From contig NZ_MAYG01000012.1 of the NCBI RefSeq assembly GCF_001684965.1, positions 496,001 to 560,000 of the forward strand: 64,000 nt of DNA, written 5' to 3'. Position numbers and translations under genes: made by a program. Position 1 is the stretch's first letter. Each line of letters opens with the position of its first letter. Shown here one piece after another: positions 35,143 to 43,956 of this stretch. The DNA is from Chryseobacterium arthrosphaerae (GTDB lineage: Bacteria > Bacteroidota > Bacteroidia > Flavobacteriales > Weeksellaceae). The notes below the pieces were generated by a model. The model worked only from the letters and a program-made list of their open reading frames with translations. It searched no databases and was not told the DNA's origin.

Positions 35143-35432
35143 TGATTCTTATCATGTTTTTCTTACGCTAATATTCCTGTTAGAGAGAATTAGTTCCCTA
35201 TTTATCAGGGTAAAGTCACTTTTTAATGAGTAAAATTATTTTGTGATCTCCGATGGGATAAGGCTTTAGGTTGACAAAGTATATTTTTTGATTCGTAAAA
35301 TTAGAGTTATGTAGAAATAATTCTACTTTTTTGTGTGATTAATTCTATGCTCTAATGTGTTTATTTCTATAGGTTTAACGATATATAACTGGAATTTTTA
35401 AGGCTTCAATTTGTACCTTTGTCGTCCTTATT
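35143..35432. other. Non-coding interval before the triple repeat genes
   Basis: AT-rich. It holds the -7 element at 35414-35421; no other feature is recognised. Confidence 0.4.
35414..35421 (+). promoter_or_regulatory. -7 element of the three-gene secreted-protein operon
   Basis: TACCTTTG, exact match, 11 bases before the ATG at 35433. Confidence 0.55.
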
Positions 35433-36251
35433 ATGAAAAAAACTATATATTCGTGCGTGGCTGGATTTTTATCTCTCTATGCTGGCGCACAGGTGGGAAT
35501 CGGTACATCAAAGCCTAAAGCAGTTCTTGATGTGAATGGTAAAACCACCTTAAGAAAAGAGCTTAGAGTAGGCGGAACTTCAACCGAGCCGGGTAGTGCA
35601 GGTTTGAATGGCCAGGTTTTGATTTCCCAGGGTGAGGGTTTACCTCCTGTTTGGAAATCATTGACTATTCCTTTTATGGAAGAGGGACAATATAAATTGA
35701 TCAATTCATATTTGTCTTCAGATCAGACGGGTATCAGCGAACTTTCCGATACTGTTGATGGTGATGGTGTCAACAAAAACAGTGTGGGTGATAACATGAC
35801 AGATGTTACCAAAGGAAAATGGAAAAAAATTGACGGTCTTACCACTAATTTTAGCATCAAAAACGGGAAAAACAGGCTGACGTATCAGTTCCAGACAGGA
35901 ATTGAAATAAAAGCTCCGGTAGCCACCACTTCAGAGACCATAAGATTTGCATGTGGCGTTTTCAGAAATAATGCCCTGGTAGCGGTGCGTCCGGACAGGA
36001 TTGCTTCCAACAACAACAGTGGGAAGGCGGGGCTTCAGGATTATATTTTTACCCTTAATTATACAGAACAGAACGTTCCTGTAGGAACTCACAAAGTTGA
36101 AATTGCATGTCGCAAGATCGATACATCAAACATCAATGCACAATTTGCAATAGGACGTGATGTACAGTCTTCCAACGGTGCTTCCAGTGCATTTACTCTG
36201 GAATCTACGATGAAAATAGATGTAATAGAATATGTGACCTATAAAAACTAA
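35433..36251 (+). CDS. Secreted VGIGT/LDVNG-motif protein, copy 1 of 3
   Basis: A protein of 272 residues. The signal peptide (MKKTIYSCVAGFLSLYAGAQ) is followed at once by VGIGTSKPKAVLDVNGKTTL, a motif seen at the mature N-terminus of many flavobacterial exported proteins and tail-fibre-like proteins. Then come a Gly-rich region with GEGLPPVWKSL and a beta-rich domain with two conserved Cys (RFACGVF and IACRKID) that could form a disulfide. The last segment is MKIDVIEYVTYKN. It shows no T9SS C-terminal domain. The stop codon overlaps the next ATG (TAATG). Function unknown, but the motif is usual for surface or fibre proteins. Confidence 0.82.
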   Translation: MKKTIYSCVAGFLSLYAGAQVGIGTSKPKAVLDVNGKTTLRKELRVGGTSTEPGSAGLNGQVLISQGEGLPPVWKSLTIPFMEEGQYKLINSYLSSDQTGISELSDTVDGDGVNKNSVGDNMTDVTKGKWKKIDGLTTNFSIKNGKNRLTYQFQTGIEIKAPVATTSETIRFACGVFRNNALVAVRPDRIASNNNSGKAGLQDYIFTLNYTEQNVPVGTHKVEIACRKIDTSNINAQFAIGRDVQSSNGASSAFTLESTMKIDVIEYVTYKN

Positions 36252-37072
36252 TGATGATGAAAGAAATTATATCAACACTACTTCTCGCAACAGGGGTATT
36301 ATTGTCGGCTCAGGTCGGAATAAATACCAACTCTCCGAAGTCAACACTTGATGTGAACGGAGATGTTAATTTCAGAAATAAAATTGCAGTTTTTGATGCT
36401 AACAATAATGTTTCTCAGGGAAATAATGATCAGCTGCTTGTTTCTCAGGGCCCCGGATATCCGCCTGTCTGGAAATCACTGCGTATTCCGGAATATGAGG
36501 CCAATAAATTTTACCTGATTTATAACAATTCCTTTTCAGATAGCGAAGGTCTTATCTTTACTACTGCTGACGAATCTACGGTAGGGCAGACCTCCAGAGG
36601 TACCACTTTTACCAAAGGGAAAAGCTTCAGCAGCCTGCCAAATTTCAAAAAAATAACGAATCTTACCCAGGAAATCGAAGTATTCAGTACCCAAAGTAAA
36701 GCTTATTTCCAGTTTGAGACTGTTGTGCATACTGACTTCTCTAAAAACGGATCTCCGGATACATCAATAGACTATGCCTGCGGTATTTTTGTAGATGATA
36801 AACTGATCAATCTCAGACAAAGGAATATAAAGGCAAGTAGTGCTGCCTATACTTTCTTTACCCATACCCAGATCGGAATTGTGGAAAACCTTTCCAAAGG
36901 AAAACATACCGTAAGTGTGGCCTGTACAAGATTAGCCTCTTATGGTGAACTCAACAGAAAACTGACCATCGGTACCTATGCATTTTCTAACCTCAATGAT
37001 TTTATTACACAGTCATCTCTTAAGGTGGATGTATTTGAAGTTCCGGAGGTATTTAAACCAATTATCAATTAA
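36251..37072 (+). CDS. Secreted VGIGT/LDVNG-motif protein, copy 2 of 3
   Basis: A protein of 273 residues, a paralog of the gene before it. The start ATG overlaps the previous stop; two further ATG codons follow in frame (MMMKE), so translation may begin at 36257. Signal peptide, then VGINTNSPKSTLDVNGD, GPGYPPVWKSL, and the paired Cys segments DYACGIFVDD and VACTRL. It ends LKVDVFEVPEVFKPIIN. Tight coupling implies equal expression with copies 1 and 3. No family function is known. Confidence 0.82.
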   Translation: MMMKEIISTLLLATGVLLSAQVGINTNSPKSTLDVNGDVNFRNKIAVFDANNNVSQGNNDQLLVSQGPGYPPVWKSLRIPEYEANKFYLIYNNSFSDSEGLIFTTADESTVGQTSRGTTFTKGKSFSSLPNFKKITNLTQEIEVFSTQSKAYFQFETVVHTDFSKNGSPDTSIDYACGIFVDDKLINLRQRNIKASSAAYTFFTHTQIGIVENLSKGKHTVSVACTRLASYGELNRKLTIGTYAFSNLNDFITQSSLKVDVFEVPEVFKPIIN

Positions 37073-37080
37073 TAAGGATT

Positions 37081-37815
37081 ATGAAGAAAATATTATCTAT
37101 AACATCTTTTCTCCTGGCTTTTTTTGGAAATGCTCAGGTGGGTATCAATACTCCTAATCCGACCAATACGTTGGATGTGAATGGAGACCTCACTATCAGA
37201 AAAGAACTGAGAACCGGCGGTACAGATCTCCTGAAAGGATCTGCAGGAACAGCCGGTGATATTCTGCACAATAATGCAACATTAGCCGCCAATGACTGGA
37301 AGAGTATTAAAATCGCAGACGGGCAGGGAAGTATGTCTGTGTTTTCAATGAATACGGTAGAAGATAAGACGGGATTAAGCTTTACAGGAGATGGTTCTAC
37401 TTCTTCATACAGCCAAGGAGCTCCTTTGGCCAATGGCTGGACAGTTATTCCGACTGCGGTAGACAAATTCTCGGTAACAAGCGCTACGAATAAAGTGACT
37501 TTTTCATTTCAGACCACAGTTCAGAAGCTGGGAACAGGCTCTACGGGGTACGCCTGCGGTGTATTTGTAGATGATACCCTCAGAGCAGTAAGAACGGATG
37601 TAATATTGGGAGAAACCGGAGCCTATAAGATCTTCAATCTGAATGCAACATTGACGGATCTTCAACAGAAAAACAACTATACTGTAAAGGTAGCCTGTAT
37701 CAAAAGAACCCTGAACGGAGGAACTCTGGGCATAGGAAGGGCGGTACATACAGACTTCCTGAACGCCGATATGTCGCAGTCAGTGCTTACAACATCTGTA
37801 TTGCAACCCTATTAA
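37081..37815 (+). CDS. Secreted VGIGT/LDVNG-motif protein, copy 3 of 3
   Basis: A protein of 244 residues, 8 bases after copy 2. Signal peptide ending FFGNAQ, then VGINTPNPTNTLDVNGDL, RKELRTGG (shared with copy 1: RKELRVGG), ANDWKSIKIADGQ in place of the PPVWKSL of copies 1-2, and GYACGVFVDD with VACIKR. It is shorter by about 28 residues, mainly in the middle. The three genes form one operon, probably from tandem duplication, and may build one surface structure; this is inference. Confidence 0.82.
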   Translation: MKKILSITSFLLAFFGNAQVGINTPNPTNTLDVNGDLTIRKELRTGGTDLLKGSAGTAGDILHNNATLAANDWKSIKIADGQGSMSVFSMNTVEDKTGLSFTGDGSTSSYSQGAPLANGWTVIPTAVDKFSVTSATNKVTFSFQTTVQKLGTGSTGYACGVFVDDTLRAVRTDVILGETGAYKIFNLNATLTDLQQKNNYTVKVACIKRTLNGGTLGIGRAVHTDFLNADMSQSVLTTSVLQPY

Positions 37816-38106
37816 TTTTTTAATATCATACAATAATTGGAAATCTGAAAACGTTATGTTTTTAGATTTCTTTGTTTATAAGTCTATTCTTTGTGAATTT
37901 GTTGGAATAAATTGGCTGATGTTGTTGAAAATTGAATTATATTTGGACGGATTAAACAAATTGCCTATGCTGGAATAACTATTTTTTTAAATGCCTGCCT
38001 GTATTTTTTAGAAAACCGGCGGTATCATCACTACAAAACCGGATTCTCCGAAATCCACCGGATCATGATGAAAGAAAGATTATTCGTGCAAAATTCAGGA
38101 TATATC
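37816..38106. other. Non-coding interval after the triple repeat genes
   Basis: AT-rich. No strong terminator stem is obvious after copy 3 and no gene is recognised. It continues into a possible decayed fragment on the minus strand. Confidence 0.35.
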
Positions 38107-38241
38107 TTATCTCCGGAAAAGAATATTCATCATGGAGTACCTGATTGCTTCTTCAGTTTCTTCATCTATAAATGCGATTAAGGTATTTGTATGACCATCA
38201 GAAACCGGGAAGCCGGAAAAGAAATCAGATTTGACCTTGAC
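38107..38241 (-). pseudogene. Possible decayed gene fragment (44 codons)
   Basis: A minus-strand frame bounded by stops reads with good coding character, for example SDFFSGFPVSDGHTNTLIAF followed by IDEETEEAIRYSMMNI, but it has no start codon before that segment and nothing joins it upstream. It lies in a 542-base gap. It may be the remnant of a lost gene; the parent family is not recognised and chance is possible. Confidence 0.25.
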
Positions 38242-38323
38242 CTATAAGGAATTATAGGGTGATTATAATTGTTAATCTTACCAGAATATGAATAATAATA
38301 TAATTTTTAAGCGAAAAAAAAAT

Positions 38324-38331
38324 TATATTTG
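38324..38331 (+). promoter_or_regulatory. -7 element before the lipoprotein at 38358
   Basis: TATATTTG, exact match, 26 bases before the ATG. Confidence 0.55.
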
Positions 38332-38357
38332 TCAAAAAAATAATTAATTACCGGGAA

Positions 38358-39287
38358 ATGAAACAAATTTTCTACTTTATTTTACTAATCGCAGGATTTT
38401 CCTCAATACACTCCTGCAAAAATCTATTGGATGAGGATGGGAATCCTTTATTGGATCTGAATAGTACAGAAGGTTTAAGCGGCCCAAGAGCGCTATACAG
38501 AGAAGTTACAGATAAAGATACCCTTGCAGAATATCACTACAGCGGGCTTCTTGTGACAAAAGTGATCACAGACAGCGCTTCTATTACAGATATCATGTAC
38601 AGTGGTGACAAAATAAGCCAGATCAATTTTAACGGGTTTTTAGATCTTGACGGAAACGGTAAGCTGGATAAAGACAGTGTTTCTTATACACAGTTATTCA
38701 CATATGTCAACAATACACTGCAGACCATCTCTGAAAACCGTGCTATTTTCAGAAGACCTCCACCGGTTCCGCCGGCAACGACTCCTGGTCCGCAGACATT
38801 ACTGAAAAAAGAACAGTCTCTTTATAAAATTGTATTCAGTAAAGCTACAGGGAAGCTGGATTCCATCATTATGAAGAATGGTCCGGATGTACCGGGTACT
38901 TCGTCTCCTTTTACCGACTATTCCAAAACAGCTTATAAATATATAGGTGACAATGTTTCTAATGTGACTAGACATTACGGAACAATGTCAGGAGGTGGAT
39001 TCGGAGCGGTTACCAACAAATACAGCTATGATTATTATGCATATGATGATCAGGTGAGTCCTTTCACTTTGCTGCCACAGGTGTATAAAATCTCAAGACT
39101 ATTATCTACCGTGATCAATGATAAGGAAAGTCTTATCCTGTCTCCTAACAACCCTAAGAGATGGTCATTCACAGATCTTACTCCTCCTATTCCTACTGCA
39201 ATTGTGAGAAGTACCAATTATGTGTATGATCCACAGACTTATATGACGAAAGGATATGGCGTAAACTATATTTACAAACCACAATAG
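38358..39287 (+). CDS. Lipoprotein of unknown function
   Basis: A protein of 309 residues. Lipobox SIHSC after a hydrophobic start, followed by KNLLDEDGNPLLDLN, an acidic stretch typical of surface-exposed Bacteroidetes lipoproteins. The body is beta-rich and Tyr/Ser/Thr-rich (YHYSGLLVTKVITDS, NKYSYDYYAYDDQ, TNYVYDPQTY) and resembles YD-repeat-like strand patterns without clear repeats. A Pro-rich linker (RRPPPVPPATTPGPQ) sits near the middle. Single gene with its own promoter and terminator. No family is recognised. Confidence 0.75.
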   Translation: MKQIFYFILLIAGFSSIHSCKNLLDEDGNPLLDLNSTEGLSGPRALYREVTDKDTLAEYHYSGLLVTKVITDSASITDIMYSGDKISQINFNGFLDLDGNGKLDKDSVSYTQLFTYVNNTLQTISENRAIFRRPPPVPPATTPGPQTLLKKEQSLYKIVFSKATGKLDSIIMKNGPDVPGTSSPFTDYSKTAYKYIGDNVSNVTRHYGTMSGGGFGAVTNKYSYDYYAYDDQVSPFTLLPQVYKISRLLSTVINDKESLILSPNNPKRWSFTDLTPPIPTAIVRSTNYVYDPQTYMTKGYGVNYIYKPQ

Positions 39288-39308
39288 AATCATTTTTCAA
39301 CAATATTT

Positions 39309-39345
39309 AAAACTCAATCTGTATAAGGTTGAGTTTTTATTTTTT
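39309..39345 (+). terminator. Terminator of the lipoprotein gene
   Basis: AAAACTCAA (39309-39317) pairs with TTGAGTTTT (39329-39337) and is followed by TATTTTTT. The right arm also supplies the TTG of the pth promoter. Confidence 0.85.
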
Positions 39346-39359
39346 ATCCCTTAATTTTG
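39329..39359 (+). promoter_or_regulatory. Promoter of pth
   Basis: TAATTTTG at 39352-39359 matches the -7 consensus, with TTG at 39329-39331 as the -33 box (20-base spacing). It is 13 bases before the ATG and overlaps the preceding terminator. Confidence 0.55.
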
Positions 39360-39372
39360 CAAAAAATTTCTG

Positions 39373-39936
39373 ATGAAATATTTAATCGTCGGCCTTGGTA
39401 ATAAAGGTGCGGAATATGAAAATACACGACATAATATAGGTTTTAAAGTAGCGGAGAAAATTGCTGAAGTACTTGAAGTCCCATTTAACAGTTCAAACTT
39501 TGGCTGGATGGCAGAAGGAAAATACAAGGGCAGAAAAGTCTTTGTGCTGAAGCCGGATACCTATATGAACCTTTCCGGTAATGCGGTAAAATACTGGATG
39601 CAGAAAGAGAATATTCCTTTGGAAAATGTACTGATTGTAACGGATGATCTTGCACTTCCTTTCGGGACCTTAAGAATGAAGGGGAAAGGTTCTGATGCGG
39701 GGCATAATGGCCTGAAAAATATTAATGAAGTACTGCAGACTCAAAACTATGCCAGGCTTCGTTTTGGGATCTCGGCAGATTTTGCAGCCGGACGCCAGGT
39801 AGATTATGTGCTTGGAACTTGGAATGAAGAAGAGGCAGCAAAACTTTCTGAGCGAATTGAAACCTTTTCCAAAGCCAGCCTTTCTTTTGTTTTTGCAGGA
39901 ATCAGCAATACGATGTCTGCTTTTAACGGGAAATAG
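39373..39936 (+). CDS. pth: Peptidyl-tRNA hydrolase
   Basis: A protein of 187 residues. N10 and H20 in [28 protein letters not shown] and the catalytic Asp in [10 protein letters not shown] are all present, with [12 protein letters not shown] further on. It recycles tRNA by cleaving the ester bond of prematurely released peptidyl-tRNA. Usual length and single gene. A strong hairpin about 100 bases downstream ends transcription. Confidence 0.96.
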   Translation: MKYLIVGLGNKGAEYENTRHNIGFKVAEKIAEVLEVPFNSSNFGWMAEGKYKGRKVFVLKPDTYMNLSGNAVKYWMQKENIPLENVLIVTDDLALPFGTLRMKGKGSDAGHNGLKNINEVLQTQNYARLRFGISADFAAGRQVDYVLGTWNEEEAAKLSERIETFSKASLSFVFAGISNTMSAFNGK

Positions 39937-40033
39937 TTAAGCCGGCACGGAGTAAGGTCGCTGCTGTCTGTTTTTTATGATCAGCGGTTTTTATAAAAAC
40001 GATAAGATTAATACCGTCATTTTAAATACCAAT

Positions 40034-40061
40034 AAAGGCCACCGGATGTCCGGTGGCCTTT
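40034..40061. terminator. Bidirectional hairpin between pth and the carbonic anhydrase gene
   Basis: A perfect 13-bp stem (AAAGGCCACCGGA/TCCGGTGGCCTTT) with a 2-base spacer, in the convergent gap. Only a short T-run follows on each side. Confidence 0.75.
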
Positions 40062-40150
40062 GATGTACTTTGAAATTAATTTCCAATCAGTTTATCTGAG
40101 TTAGATTATATGATATAGTTTTTGCGGCTGCTGAAACCGGAAGAATAGTC

Positions 40151-40786
40151 TTACAACCAGCTTACAGCACCTGTTTCAACATCGTAATTGGCACCAACGA
40201 TTTTGATCTTACCTTCCTGTTCAAGGTTTCTAAGCGTTGAGCTTTGTTTACGGATTTCTTCAATCGCATTTTTTACGTTCTGGTGATTAAGTCTTTCCAA
40301 AAGAGAGCTGTTTTTAGAGGAACGCTCTTCATTTTCCTCAATCACTTCATTGATGATAGGAGTAAAATGATTGATCAGGTGGTTCAGGTTATCCATTCCC
40401 AATCCTTCAATCTGTGCAGCATCAAGACCTCCTTTTAAAGCTCCGCATTTAGTATGTCCTAAAACTACGATAAGCTTGGAACCGGCTACATTACATCCGA
40501 ATTCCATTGAACCCAGAATATCCTGATTGACAAAGTTACCGGCAATTCTGATACTGAAAACATCTCCCAATCCCTGGTCAAAGATCAGTTCTGCAGAAGT
40601 ACGGCTGTCTATACAGCTTAGGACTACAGCAAAAGGCCACTGTCCTTCACGGGTAGCATTTACCTGCTCAAGAAGATCCCTGTTTGCCTTCAGGTTATTA
40701 ACGAACCTTTGGTTTCCTTCTTTTAAAAATTCCAATGCTTTTTCAGGAGTTATAGTCGATTGAGTTTCGTATGTATGTGCTTTCAT
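40151..40786 (-). CDS. Beta-carbonic anhydrase (first of two)
   Basis: A protein of 211 residues from ATG 40786; an upstream extension of 16 residues lacks support. Zn ligands and catalytic pair are visible: Cys58-Asp60-Arg62 in SCIDSR, His111 and Cys114 in GHTKCGA. It interconverts CO2 and bicarbonate in the cytosol or periplasm; no signal peptide is seen, so cytosol is likely. It starts 53 bases after the SulP gene ends, so the pair SulP-anhydrase is probably one operon. Confidence 0.92.
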   Translation of the reverse strand: MKAHTYETQSTITPEKALEFLKEGNQRFVNNLKANRDLLEQVNATREGQWPFAVVLSCIDSRTSAELIFDQGLGDVFSIRIAGNFVNQDILGSMEFGCNVAGSKLIVVLGHTKCGALKGGLDAAQIEGLGMDNLNHLINHFTPIINEVIEENEERSSKNSSLLERLNHQNVKNAIEEIRKQSSTLRNLEQEGKIKIVGANYDVETGAVSWL

Positions 40787-40839
40787 ATGAATTGTATTGT
40801 TTTGATTTTTAAAGTTAAAAAAATTGATGATCAATGAGC

Positions 40840-42432
40840 TTACATAGCTCTTTTATGTGTGATCAGAATGTGAGAGTCCTGGCTTCTTTCATAATCTCTG
40901 TATGAAGTTTTAAAGCCCAGGAGTTCCACGTTGATGTCTTCCTCCTTTGCCCGGATATTGGCAAAATCCTGAATCATTTCCAGTACATCTGTAGCGATGT
41001 ATGATGTTTCTCTGGCGTCAATAATCACGGTGGAGTTCGGTTTTATATTTTTAAGTGTTTTTTTAATGGCTGCTTTATTTAAGAATGAAACTTCTTCAGC
41101 AAGTTTAATCTTGATCCCGTCAGCATCATCCAGTTTTTCTCTGCTCAGATAATAAGCTCTTTTCATATTTCCCTGAAGAATATAGAAAATAGAGATGGCA
41201 AGCCCAATTCCTACCCCTTTTAATAAATCGGTAGCCACAACAGCCACAACTGTTGCCACGAATGGTACAAACTGGAATTTTCCAAGATGCCAGAAATGCT
41301 TGAATGTAGCAGGCTTAGCCAGTTTATATCCTACCAGGATCAATACGGCAGCAAGGGTTGCCAGCGGGATCAGGTTAAGGATAAAAGGAATGGAAAGAAC
41401 GCATACCAAAAGCAATACACCGTGGATCATGGCAGAGAGTTTAGAAGTGGCTCCTGCATTGGCATTGGCAGAACTTCTTACCACTACGGAGGTCATTGGA
41501 AGTCCCCCGATGAATGAGCTCACCAGGTTTCCTATTCCCTGAGCTTTCAGTTCAAGGTTGGTATCCGTAATTCTTCTCTGTTTGTCTAATCTGTCTGATG
41601 CTTCAATACAAAGCAGGGTTTCTATAGAAGCTACAATGGCAATAGTGGCTCCTACGATCCATACTTTGGGATTGGTAAACCCTCCGAAATCCGGCATGGT
41701 GATCAGATTTTTAAAATCATCCAGAGTCTGGGGTACAGGTAAAAGCACCAAATGCTCTTTACCGATTGCCAGTGAGCTTCCGGACAATTTGAAAACCTCA
41801 TTCAGGAGAATACCGGCTACTACGGCTACCAGGGCACCCGGAAGCATCTTCATTCTTCTCAGTGCAGGAATTTTATCCCATGCGATAAGAATTCCTACAG
41901 ATACCAGTGTTACGATGATAGCTCCGGTGTGAACGGCACCAAACAGTTCTGTAAAATAATTCAGATTGATTCCATTGCTGAAAAGAGACTGATTTCCTTC
42001 ATAGTCTTTGTCAAATCCCAACGCATGAGGAATTTGTTTTAAAATAATAATGATACCGATGGCGGCAAGCATTCCTTCAATAACGTTGTTGGGGAAATAG
42101 TTGGAAATACTTCCCGCTCTTACAAACCCCAGAACCAGCTGGATCAGTCCTGCAATAATCCCTGCACACAGAAAAAGTTCAAATGCGCCAAGATCTGTAA
42201 TCGCCGTTAAGACAATTGCAGTAAGACCTGCAGCAGGCCCGGAAACAGAGATGTTTGAATTACTCATAAAACCTACAACCAGTCCGCCAACGATCCCGGA
42301 AATAATTCCGGATAATGGTGGTGCACCGGAAGCCAAAGCGATTCCTAAGCACAGTGGTAGTGCCACTAAGAATACAACGAGCCCGGAAGGGAAATTCTCC
42401 TTGATTCCTCCTAATAATGATGTTTTTTTCAT
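40840..42432 (-). CDS. SulP family anion transporter (likely bicarbonate)
   Basis: A protein of 530 residues with 10-14 membrane helices. The conserved start is FPSGLVVFLVALPLCLGIAL, and SGPAAGLTAIV is the family motif in the early helices. The C-terminal STAS domain starts near residue 440 (NSTVIIDARETSYIATDVLEMI). SulP proteins carry sulfate, bicarbonate or dicarboxylates; beta-carbonic anhydrase genes on both sides point to bicarbonate uptake. Anaplerotic carboxylases would use the product. Substrate is inferred. Confidence 0.9.
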   Translation of the reverse strand: MKKTSLLGGIKENFPSGLVVFLVALPLCLGIALASGAPPLSGIISGIVGGLVVGFMSNSNISVSGPAAGLTAIVLTAITDLGAFELFLCAGIIAGLIQLVLGFVRAGSISNYFPNNVIEGMLAAIGIIIILKQIPHALGFDKDYEGNQSLFSNGINLNYFTELFGAVHTGAIIVTLVSVGILIAWDKIPALRRMKMLPGALVAVVAGILLNEVFKLSGSSLAIGKEHLVLLPVPQTLDDFKNLITMPDFGGFTNPKVWIVGATIAIVASIETLLCIEASDRLDKQRRITDTNLELKAQGIGNLVSSFIGGLPMTSVVVRSSANANAGATSKLSAMIHGVLLLVCVLSIPFILNLIPLATLAAVLILVGYKLAKPATFKHFWHLGKFQFVPFVATVVAVVATDLLKGVGIGLAISIFYILQGNMKRAYYLSREKLDDADGIKIKLAEEVSFLNKAAIKKTLKNIKPNSTVIIDARETSYIATDVLEMIQDFANIRAKEEDINVELLGFKTSYRDYERSQDSHILITHKRAM

Positions 42433-42579
42433 GATTTCTTGAAAATGCTATAACTGATCGATTTATTCTTAAATAATCAATTATAAAAGATTGGAAAATT
42501 AATTTAAAAGTACATACGGAGCATTCAGTGCCGTAAATGGCATGAATACAGTAAAAAATAATCTAATTATACTTAAAAA

Positions 42580-42879
42580 TTAAGCTTCCGGAGGCGGAGA
42601 AAATATGGTGAGTAAAGGCGACAGATGAAAGGAATCATCTACCAGCACAAAAGACACGCCCTGAAGATCAGGTTCGGAAAACTTCAGATAGTCAAAAACA
42701 TCCAAAGGTTTCGGAATGGTCTTTTCGTATACAATAAATGAGGATGGGTGAGAATGTGGCTCTTCTTCATTGACTATTATATTTGTTCTCAGAATATCCC
42801 AGCCCGCTACCGCAGCAATGCTTGGCAGCGCTGTAAAATTCAGAAAAAACGTTAATACAATAATACTCCAGAATTTCAT
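42580..42879 (-). CDS. Small exported protein of the inorganic-carbon locus
   Basis: A protein of 99 residues with a signal-peptide-like start (MKFWSIIVLTFFLNFTALPS) and a mature part without Cys that carries several His (EEPHSHPSSF, SFHLSPL). I recognise no family. It lies between the second anhydrase gene (21 bases upstream) and SulP (147 bases), in the same orientation. His-rich segments could bind metal, but this is a guess. Confidence 0.6.
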   Translation of the reverse strand: MKFWSIIVLTFFLNFTALPSIAAVAGWDILRTNIIVNEEEPHSHPSSFIVYEKTIPKPLDVFDYLKFSEPDLQGVSFVLVDDSFHLSPLLTIFSPPPEA

Positions 42880-42900
42880 CTTACATTCTTTTTGGAAAAA

Positions 42901-43569
42901 CTATTTAGTCTTTCTGCTCATTACCCAGTCAGAACCGGTAAGGTTGTAGATTTTCTGGATATCTTTCAAGGTTTTCTCAAAATCAATCTCCAGATCAATA
43001 ATCTTACCTGTTCTAAGGTCAAATACCCAGCCGTGTACAACAGGTTGTTCTTCTAAAATATATCTTTCCTGTACACAAGCCATTTTGATCACGTTGATAC
43101 ACTGCTCCTGAACATTAAGTTCCACAAGCCTGTCATAACGTTTGTCCTCGTCTTCGATAGCATCAAGCTCAGTCTGGTGCAATCTGTAAACATCACGGAT
43201 GTTTCTCAGCCATGGATTTAATAATCCTAAATCCTGAGGAGTCATCGCTGCTTTTACTCCACCGCAATTGTAATGTCCACATACCACAATGTGCTTTACC
43301 TTCAGATGCTCAACCGCATATTGAATCACGGCTGTAGAGCTCATGTCTAAAGTATTGACCACATTGGCAATGTTTCTGTGAACGAAAACCTCTCCCGGCT
43401 TTGCACCCATCAATTCTTCTGCTGTAGCTCTGCTGTCTGAACATCCGATATACAGATAGTCAGGATGCTGAGTTTTTGCCAGCTCATGGAAGAAATTCGG
43501 ATCTTCTGAAACTTTAGATTCTACCCATTTTCTATTGTTTTCAAAAATAACTTCGTACGATTGTGACAT
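42901..43569 (-). CDS. Beta-carbonic anhydrase (second of two)
   Basis: A protein of 222 residues of the Can/CynT type: Cys43-Asp45-Arg47 in IGCSDSRATAEE and His99-Cys102 in GHYNCGG. It has the closer similarity to the E. coli housekeeping enzyme, while the other copy is divergent (SCIDSRTSAE). Having two beta-class copies beside one transporter is notable. A -7 element lies 82 bases before the ATG, giving a longer leader than most genes here. Downstream is the small exported protein gene. Confidence 0.94.
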   Translation of the reverse strand: MSQSYEVIFENNRKWVESKVSEDPNFFHELAKTQHPDYLYIGCSDSRATAEELMGAKPGEVFVHRNIANVVNTLDMSSTAVIQYAVEHLKVKHIVVCGHYNCGGVKAAMTPQDLGLLNPWLRNIRDVYRLHQTELDAIEDEDKRYDRLVELNVQEQCINVIKMACVQERYILEEQPVVHGWVFDLRTGKIIDLEIDFEKTLKDIQKIYNLTGSDWVMSRKTK

Positions 43570-43651
43570 AATTTTAAATTTTTTACAGGTTTATAATTAT
43601 TTATTTCGTTTAAATTATTTTTAAAATCAATAGACTAAATCAATAATTGTG

Positions 43652-43659
43652 CAAAAATA
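43652..43659 (-). promoter_or_regulatory. -7 element upstream of the carbonic anhydrase at 42901
   Basis: TATTTTTG on the minus strand, exact match, 82 bases before the ATG, so the leader would be about 80 bases. Confidence 0.45.
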
Positions 43660-43805
43660 TACTTTTTGCAGAAGAATTAATCACTTTTAACAAAGTTTAA
43701 TATTAAAATATGCTTAAAATCATGTCTAATATCCCGGTATACTTTGTCTTACAGTGGGTAGCCGCTGCCTGATAACTCAAACGTTTAAAAACTAAGATAA
43801 AATTA

Positions 43806-43846
43806 CGAAGTATAAATTATAAATTAAGGATTATGAATTAAAATAT
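43806..43846. repeat. AT-rich degenerate repeat tract
   Basis: A run of AAATTATAAATTA / GATTATGAATTA-like units in the divergent gap between the carbonic anhydrase and AraC genes. It resembles low-complexity dispersed repeats of related genomes. The rest of the interval 43660-43956 holds nothing recognisable. Confidence 0.35.
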
Positions 43847-43956
43847 TCTTAATTTTTTCAATAAAATCATATTTACAGGAAATAGGTTGTAAATCAATCG
43901 TTTTGTATCCGGAAAAATGAATAAATTAAAACCCTGATTTTAAGCTAACAGTGCCA

